Below, in pieces: positions 55,649 through 59,822 of a DNA stretch of 59,822 bases (its first letter is position 1; every line of letters starts with the position of its first letter). Where the stretch lies: assembly GCA_017432075.1 (NCBI GenBank), contig JAFRJV010000147.1, positions 1 through 59,822 of the forward strand. Direction: 5' to 3'. Source of the DNA: Mogibacterium sp. (GTDB lineage Bacteria; Bacillota; Clostridia; Peptostreptococcales; Anaerovoracaceae). Below the pieces are notes generated by a model that was given only the letters and a program-made list of their open reading frames with translations, ran no database searches and was not told the DNA's origin. The translations under genes were made by a program, and so were the position numbers.

Positions 55649-55735
55649 AAAAAGTCCTCCTTAAATCGTTCTAACTTCTACAAGATGCCAATATCCAACA
55701 GCCATCTCTTATCCCGAATACATTGTATCATACAC

Positions 55736-58700
55736 TCAGCGGATCTTTGCCTTTTTGGTGCTGCTCCACTTGGATACGTGGATCACACCACCTGCATTGG
55801 TGTACGCGCGGATCCTGACATAATATGTCTTTTTGGACTTGAGGCCTTTGATCTTCAGTGAAGTCTTTTTCGCAGGGGGATATTTGGTTTTGACGCCTGT
55901 ACTGAAATTCTTGTCAAGACTGTACTGGATCTCTATTTTCTTTATTTTTTTAAGGTTCTTCTTCGCTACTTTCTTCCACGTTACTGTGACAGACTTCTTT
56001 GCCGCCTTAAGTTTTGCCAGCTTGACTGCTTTAAGTGTAGGCGGCAGCATCGGAATTACTGCCTCTTCGGTCAGTCCGCATATATTGCAGCTCCTGACCT
56101 TTTTACCGGTGGAAATTTCTGTTGCGGCTGTTGTGATCTTCCAGTCGAAATTGTGGTGCTCACATTTAGCAAACCTTGCCTCAACATCGGTATCCTTTGT
56201 CACCTTTATTCTGATGGAAAGACCATCTTCAGATATATCATTTGTGCACTTCTCACCATCAATATAGAAACCATCGAAGATGTAGCCGGCATTGCAGGCT
56301 GCTTCGAGGCTTGCAAATGAGCCTTCAGTGAAGGAGCCTCCGCCCAAGACGATTCCTGCTGTTTCATCGTAAGAAGCAGATACTGTATATGTATGCGCAG
56401 CGATCTCGTCTTCTCCGCGCAGATCAGCCTCAACAGGCACCTCTCCGCCGTCTTTGTTGAGTGTATAATCAACACTGCTGCCTTCTGATGCTCCCTCAGT
56501 AAGCTCTGTATCAGAGAATGCTGAAACGTCAGCAGACAATGCCTTATCGGCTTCAAGCGGAACGGTTTCGAAAGCAGTGACTCTCGAAGGTTCGCCAAAT
56601 TCTGCATCATACTCTTCTACACCGCAGGATACTTCGCTGTCTTCTCTGGCAACTACCTCCACCCGGTAATCGCTGTCTACAGGCAGATACGCAATCTTCT
56701 GCCCGTTCTCATCAATGCTGACTATTATTTCCTGATTCTCTTCATCCGACGGCACTTCGTTTACTATAGAAGCTATTACATTATTACTTGCATCATATAC
56801 ATAAAGATCGACCGGGCAGTTTGCCTTGAACACTCTGTAGTTCTCATTTCCCCAGGCCTCCGGGAGCGAAAGCTTATAATTAGGGTCCATCAGCTGCATC
56901 CATGCAATATAGTATTCCTGATCGGCGTGAGGTTCGATGAGTGTTGCTCTATTCTTTTGCAGAGTTACGGTCAGATGCGGATGAAGCTCTACAAATTCCG
57001 GCACGATCTCTACTGCATTTATCAGTACTTCAGCTATATTAAAACTATAGTTATCATTCATAACTTTCGCCAAAGTATCAGACAGAGTTGACTGATAGTA
57101 TGTACTGTACTGCTTTCTGTCTCCAATTGCATTAGCTAATGACTTAACTGATTTTCTTAAAACAGTTCCCTGAGTATCGTGATTGAACGGATCTTTTATT
57201 GCAACTAATTCATTTATTACTATTTTATTAATTACTCCTGTCGGTGCTACCGATTTATAGTTTGTAAATTTAGATATGTTATAACCTTTTCCATTGTTAA
57301 GTCTGGTCGCAACTCTATCAATATATTGGTTATAGGCATTGTTGCTCTCTTTATATATAAACACTTTGGTTGTTCCATACCTGTCACACTTCCATTTTCC
57401 AGGTGCGACCAGCGGGACCGGATCATTGTACTCTATTACATTCCAGATATTATTGTACTTGGAACTATGCGGATCGCTGCTGAAGTCCGCACCTGCAGGG
57501 GTTGCAAAACCGTATGCGTAAATCGACTCCTTATCCATATTGACTGTGTTGTAGCCAGTTTCACTATCATCATCTTCGTATGCAAATGAGGATACGTCAT
57601 TCAGTTTTGCGGCCGTTTGAGTTGCTACAGCACCGGCTCTGCTGAAACCTGTGATCCATACCTTAACATCACCCTTGATTTTGTTTGTTGTAATATATGA
57701 TATTATGCTTCTTTTAACATCTTCCGCACTGCTGTCAAATCCATAATGGTCACCTGAAAGACCAATAGTAAAATTGCTCTTCCATTCGTACTCATATCCT
57801 CCGCCTCTTACAGCTACAGCTATTACAGTTGTCGGATTTCCGTCTACTTTGATTGATTTGCTGCCTATAACATAGCCAATAGAATTTTCGGTAGGCTTTT
57901 TGTTAAAATTGTACTCCTTATACCTGCCGTTCTTTGCAAATCCGCATTCTGTCATCAGACGTTTAACATGTTTGTCATAGTATGAATAATCAGTGCTTTT
58001 TGTGTTCTCCTTGAGTCCATATGCAGTGAATGCCATACATAAACTCATAGTAGCAAGGCTCTGATTATACTCTGTTGCAGGTTTATAAAAGTAAGAGTCC
58101 TTATAATAATAGCCTTTGTCTCCGGTAAATCCTCTCGGTACTATCAGTTTTAGTTTTCCGGATTCCACTTCTTCTGTAGTATAGAAATCATTGTGAACTT
58201 CCATTGGAGGTTCATCATCCGGATCAATACTCATATCTGTAACGTAGACCCTGTAATCCGCAGATGGTATTTTTGTTCCTGCCGTGTATTCCTCTCCGGT
58301 TTCCTTGTCATACATAGTCACAGGAAACTCCGCTTCGCTACACGTGTTAAAGCCCTTACCGCCTTTTAGTACGGTCAATGAATAACATCCTTCGAACGTC
58401 TCGAACATATCTTCAGTATTACTGGTATCGAAACTGGACAGATCCAAAGTGGTCAGATTGCTGCACTCATCAAACAAAAGGCTCATGTCTGAAACATTTC
58501 TCGTATCCCAGCCTGTTAAATCTATGGATTTAAGGTTGATACACATAACAAACATCCCTTGCATGTCCGTGACTTTGCTTGTATCCCAGCCTGACAGATC
58601 CATGCTTGTCACACTTTCGCATCTTTGGAACATACCGCTTATATCTGTAACATTGCTTGTATTGAAATCGCTAACATCTATGTCAGCCAGTTTTCTGCAT

Positions 58701-59266
58701 TGTATAAACATGCCGGATATATCGGTAGCTTTACTTGTATCAAAGCCGGAAATGTTCAGCTTTTTCAGCTGGAATCCCCCGGCAAACATACCGGAAAAGT
58801 CTGTGACTTTACTTGTATTGAAGCCGGAAAGGTCCAATTCAGTCAGGATTCTGCAGCCGCAGAACATGTCGTACATGTCTGTCACATTACTAGTATCCAG
58901 TCCTGAAACATCAATACTGGTAACAACTTGCAGATCCCAGAACATTTCTCCAAGACTTCCGTTACCATGTACTATGCCTGCAATTCTGGCTTTTTTGATC
59001 TGTTGTCTGTATTCAGCCCAAGGATAATCCAGATCTCTGCGCTCTTCTTTGTAAGCGTAGGTATATTCCTTTCCCTGTTCTCCGATTATCAGTTCATAAT
59101 CACCGGTGACCTTCCATGGAACGCCATCATAATTGCCGGATGCGATGTCATCCGCTGCATGCACTGCCAGCGGGATGTTAAACGCTAAGTAGCTTACAGG
59201 AAGTCCTGTAATAATCATCATCGCGATGATTATTATTGAAATAATACGGTTTCGTAAAGCCTTCAT
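55736..59266 (-). CDS. Large surface protein: DUF285-type repeats, lipase-like domain, InlB-like unit, CxxC knuckle and Fn3-like tail
   Basis: About 1,176 residues from MKALRNRIISI; AAGGAG lies seven bases upstream of this ATG, while earlier in-frame Mets sit on or before the site. Signal peptide to about 37. Residues 85-295 hold about eight DUF285/BspA-like units of 24-25 residues (LDTSNVTDMYDMF, FNTSKVTDFSGMF, WDTSKVTDMQGMF). About 390-680 is a lipase-like alpha/beta hydrolase: S542 in the atypical elbow GFSRAG, with the neighbouring EWKSNFTIGLSGDHYGF shared with the other two lipase-like giants. An InlB-like unit (about 960-1030), CNICG and the Fn3-like tail ending WSSTKKAKIR complete it. 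Because the elbow is changed from GHSRG, substrate or activity may differ. Confidence 0.86.
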   Translation of the reverse strand: MKALRNRIISIIIIAMMIITGLPVSYLAFNIPLAVHAADDIASGNYDGVPWKVTGDYELIIGEQGKEYTYAYKEERRDLDYPWAEYRQQIKKARIAGIVHGNGSLGEMFWDLQVVTSIDVSGLDTSNVTDMYDMFCGCRILTELDLSGFNTSKVTDFSGMFAGGFQLKKLNISGFDTSKATDISGMFIQCRKLADIDVSDFNTSNVTDISGMFQRCESVTSMDLSGWDTSKVTDMQGMFVMCINLKSIDLTGWDTRNVSDMSLLFDECSNLTTLDLSSFDTSNTEDMFETFEGCYSLTVLKGGKGFNTCSEAEFPVTMYDKETGEEYTAGTKIPSADYRVYVTDMSIDPDDEPPMEVHNDFYTTEEVESGKLKLIVPRGFTGDKGYYYKDSYFYKPATEYNQSLATMSLCMAFTAYGLKENTKSTDYSYYDKHVKRLMTECGFAKNGRYKEYNFNKKPTENSIGYVIGSKSIKVDGNPTTVIAVAVRGGGYEYEWKSNFTIGLSGDHYGFDSSAEDVKRSIISYITTNKIKGDVKVWITGFSRAGAVATQTAAKLNDVSSFAYEDDDSETGYNTVNMDKESIYAYGFATPAGADFSSDPHSSKYNNIWNVIEYNDPVPLVAPGKWKCDRYGTTKVFIYKESNNAYNQYIDRVATRLNNGKGYNISKFTNYKSVAPTGVINKIVINELVAIKDPFNHDTQGTVLRKSVKSLANAIGDRKQYSTYYQSTLSDTLAKVMNDNYSFNIAEVLINAVEIVPEFVELHPHLTVTLQKNRATLIEPHADQEYYIAWMQLMDPNYKLSLPEAWGNENYRVFKANCPVDLYVYDASNNVIASIVNEVPSDEENQEIIVSIDENGQKIAYLPVDSDYRVEVVAREDSEVSCGVEEYDAEFGEPSRVTAFETVPLEADKALSADVSAFSDTELTEGASEGSSVDYTLNKDGGEVPVEADLRGEDEIAAHTYTVSASYDETAGIVLGGGSFTEGSFASLEAACNAGYIFDGFYIDGEKCTNDISEDGLSIRIKVTKDTDVEARFAKCEHHNFDWKITTAATEISTGKKVRSCNICGLTEEAVIPMLPPTLKAVKLAKLKAAKKSVTVTWKKVAKKNLKKIKKIEIQYSLDKNFSTGVKTKYPPAKKTSLKIKGLKSKKTYYVRIRAYTNAGGVIHVSKWSSTKKAKIR
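55756..56050 (-). repeat. Direct repeat, copy 2: DNA for the CxxC-Fn3 tail
   Basis: Counterpart of 53918-54205 in the same orientation; recombination between the two would delete about 1.85 kb and join the 55736 body to the 53897 tail in frame. Confidence 0.8.
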
Positions 59267-59309
59267 AATCATTCTCCTTGAAGCTCTCTGGGTTAACAAA
59301 AAATGCGAT

Positions 59310-59349
59310 TTGCAAAAAATAAAAGGAGGTAATTGTCCACCCCCTTTTA
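59310..59349 (-). terminator. Terminator between the right-edge remnants and the 55736 gene
   Basis: Minus-strand AAAAGGGGGT / ACCTCCTTTT ten-base stem (one G-T pair), loop GGACAATT, followed by ATTTTTT. It ends whatever gene once lay to the right, fitting a truncated predecessor. Confidence 0.8.
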
Positions 59350-59392
59350 AGGAATTATATCAGACGTCTTTTGTACTTGCGAGTTTATAAGA

Positions 59393-59509
59393 TCATTTCA
59401 TGCACATTTCCTCATCTGCCGGCAGGTCTTTCAGCCTGGCTGACGGCAGTGACTGATACCAGTAAGCAACGCTTGTATAATCGTCATATCTCGGGCCGGT
59501 CCAACTTGA
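59393..59509 (-). pseudogene. C-terminal remnant of a DUF2961 / GH172-type glycosidase
   Basis: 38 codons to a TGA, with no start. The peptide contains GPRYDDYTSVAYWYQSLP; the phrase DDYSSVAYWYQ is what I recall from the C-terminus of DUF2961 (now GH172) glycoside hydrolases. The reading frame is closed upstream by a stop at 59510-59512, and the rest of the domain is absent. It sits directly before a terminator, as the real gene end would. The truncation is likely linked to the IS21-type insertion 80 bases away. Confidence 0.6.
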
Positions 59510-59555
59510 TCATATTAGCGAGCTTCTCGTTGCCCTGTATAGTTTTGTGAGCCAT
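59484..59555 (-). CDS. 23-codon ORF with strong ribosome site, probably the 5' stub of a broken gene
   Basis: Starts MAHKTIQGNEKLANMIK with GAGAGGT four bases before the ATG, and stops after LDRPEI. It overlaps the GH172 remnant in another frame, so it may be a 5' stub joined to the remnant by a deletion. No family recognised. Confidence 0.35.
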   Translation of the reverse strand: MAHKTIQGNEKLANMIKLDRPEI

Positions 59556-59585
59556 GTAAACCTCTCTTTTTTCGTTATTTAGACA

Positions 59586-59822
59586 TGTTGTTAGCGTCGG
59601 GCGATAATCGCCAATTAGAGTCGGGTGAAAATCGCCAATTTCAGTCGGAATAAAAAAGCCATTACCTTTGATCATAGAATACTTTAGACTAGGATGAGAA
59701 CCAATCACCTGGCAAAGGAGGTATATGAACAAGCAAATCGGTAATGACTTGTGTACCGAAATAATAACACAAGCCATTGATGAGATGAAAGCGATTCAAG
59801 GGGACTCCTTTTCACTCGAGAA
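59586..59822 (+). mobile_element. Left end of an IS21-family insertion sequence (partial)
   Basis: The end begins around TGTTAGCGTCGG (59589) or three bases earlier. Two direct copies of a 24-base unit beginning GTCGGGCGAT / GTCGGGTGAA and ending near ATCGCCAATT follow, plus a third partial GTCGG: the multiple transposase-binding repeats usual at IS21-type termini. The element runs out of the window to the right, so its right end and target duplication are not visible. Confidence 0.7.
59725..59822 (+). CDS. istA: IS21-type transposase (IstA), N-terminal 32 codons
   Basis: The only accepted plus-strand gene. AAAGGAGG lies just before ATGAACAAGC. The peptide begins MNKQIGNDLCTEI and includes IDEMKAIQGDSFSLE, which matches the N-terminus of clostridial IS21-family transposases as I remember them. 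It reads to the window edge; the DDE catalytic domain and the IstB partner would lie outside. Confidence 0.7.
   Translation, partial: MNKQIGNDLCTEIITQAIDEMKAIQGDSFSLE

Noticed and set aside
943-59266. Sortase (LPXTG) anchors or SLH domains on the giants
   Set aside because: Checked the C-termini of all large secreted proteins: none has LPXTG plus hydrophobic segment plus basic tail, and no SLH repeats were seen.

Overview
The window looks like chromosomal DNA of an anaerobic, low-to-moderate GC Bacillota, most likely a gut, oral or rumen Clostridia-type bacterium. The basis is Shine-Dalgarno sites of the AGGAGG type, Gram-positive Sec signal peptides, one lipoprotein with a clear lipobox (and a second likely one), BspA-type leucine-rich repeats, Big_2, WG, InlB-like and fibronectin-like modules, and an IS21-type transposase like those of Clostridia. 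I cannot name a species. No rRNA, tRNA or CRISPR array was seen.

Layout. Every gene I accept is on the minus strand except the transposase at the extreme right, so transcription runs from high to low coordinates. Most of the window is a surface-protein island: about a dozen secreted proteins, several of them giants of roughly 1,180 to 2,450 residues. From right to left: IS21-type left end beside a GH172/DUF2961 remnant (59393-59822); a DUF285-repeat/lipase-fold protein (55736-59266); a small secreted cluster including a CAP protein (52018-55648); a housekeeping-like group with NahK-like kinase, lipoprotein and metallophosphoesterase (49414-51844); a 0.7 kb non-coding gap with a candidate structured RNA (48936-49240); a nuclease-like protein and an O-antigen-ligase-type membrane protein (46453-48695); a transglutaminase-like giant (39187-46299); small genes (37703-39101); a lipase/LRR giant (30213-37550); a vWA/lipase giant with a small membrane protein (24153-30043); a C39-like peptidase giant (18501-23846); a Lys/Trp-tailed protein (16794-18347); an amidase plus SH3b lipoprotein pair (14122-16284); a five-gene Ser/Thr kinase cluster (9177-13988); a wall-binding-repeat protein (7185-9083); a WG/CARDB giant (943-7008); and the N-terminal part of another LRR protein (1-762).

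How it fits together. Eight secreted proteins end, within a few residues of the stop, in a closely related basic fibronectin-III-like domain. None of the eight shows an LPXTG signal or SLH domains, so this tail is the best candidate for what retains them at the cell surface. Several giants carry enzyme-like folds (C39-like peptidase, transglutaminase-like, class 3 lipase-like) joined to adhesive or spacer modules. The kinase cluster couples a transmembrane kinase with extracellular Ig-like domains to a secreted Ig-like/Fn3 protein and to a cytoplasmic protein with an internally duplicated helical module. It is the most system-like unit in the window and I do not recognise it as a described pathway.

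Genes are mostly separated by strong hairpin terminators, which suggests that the giants are single-gene transcription units.
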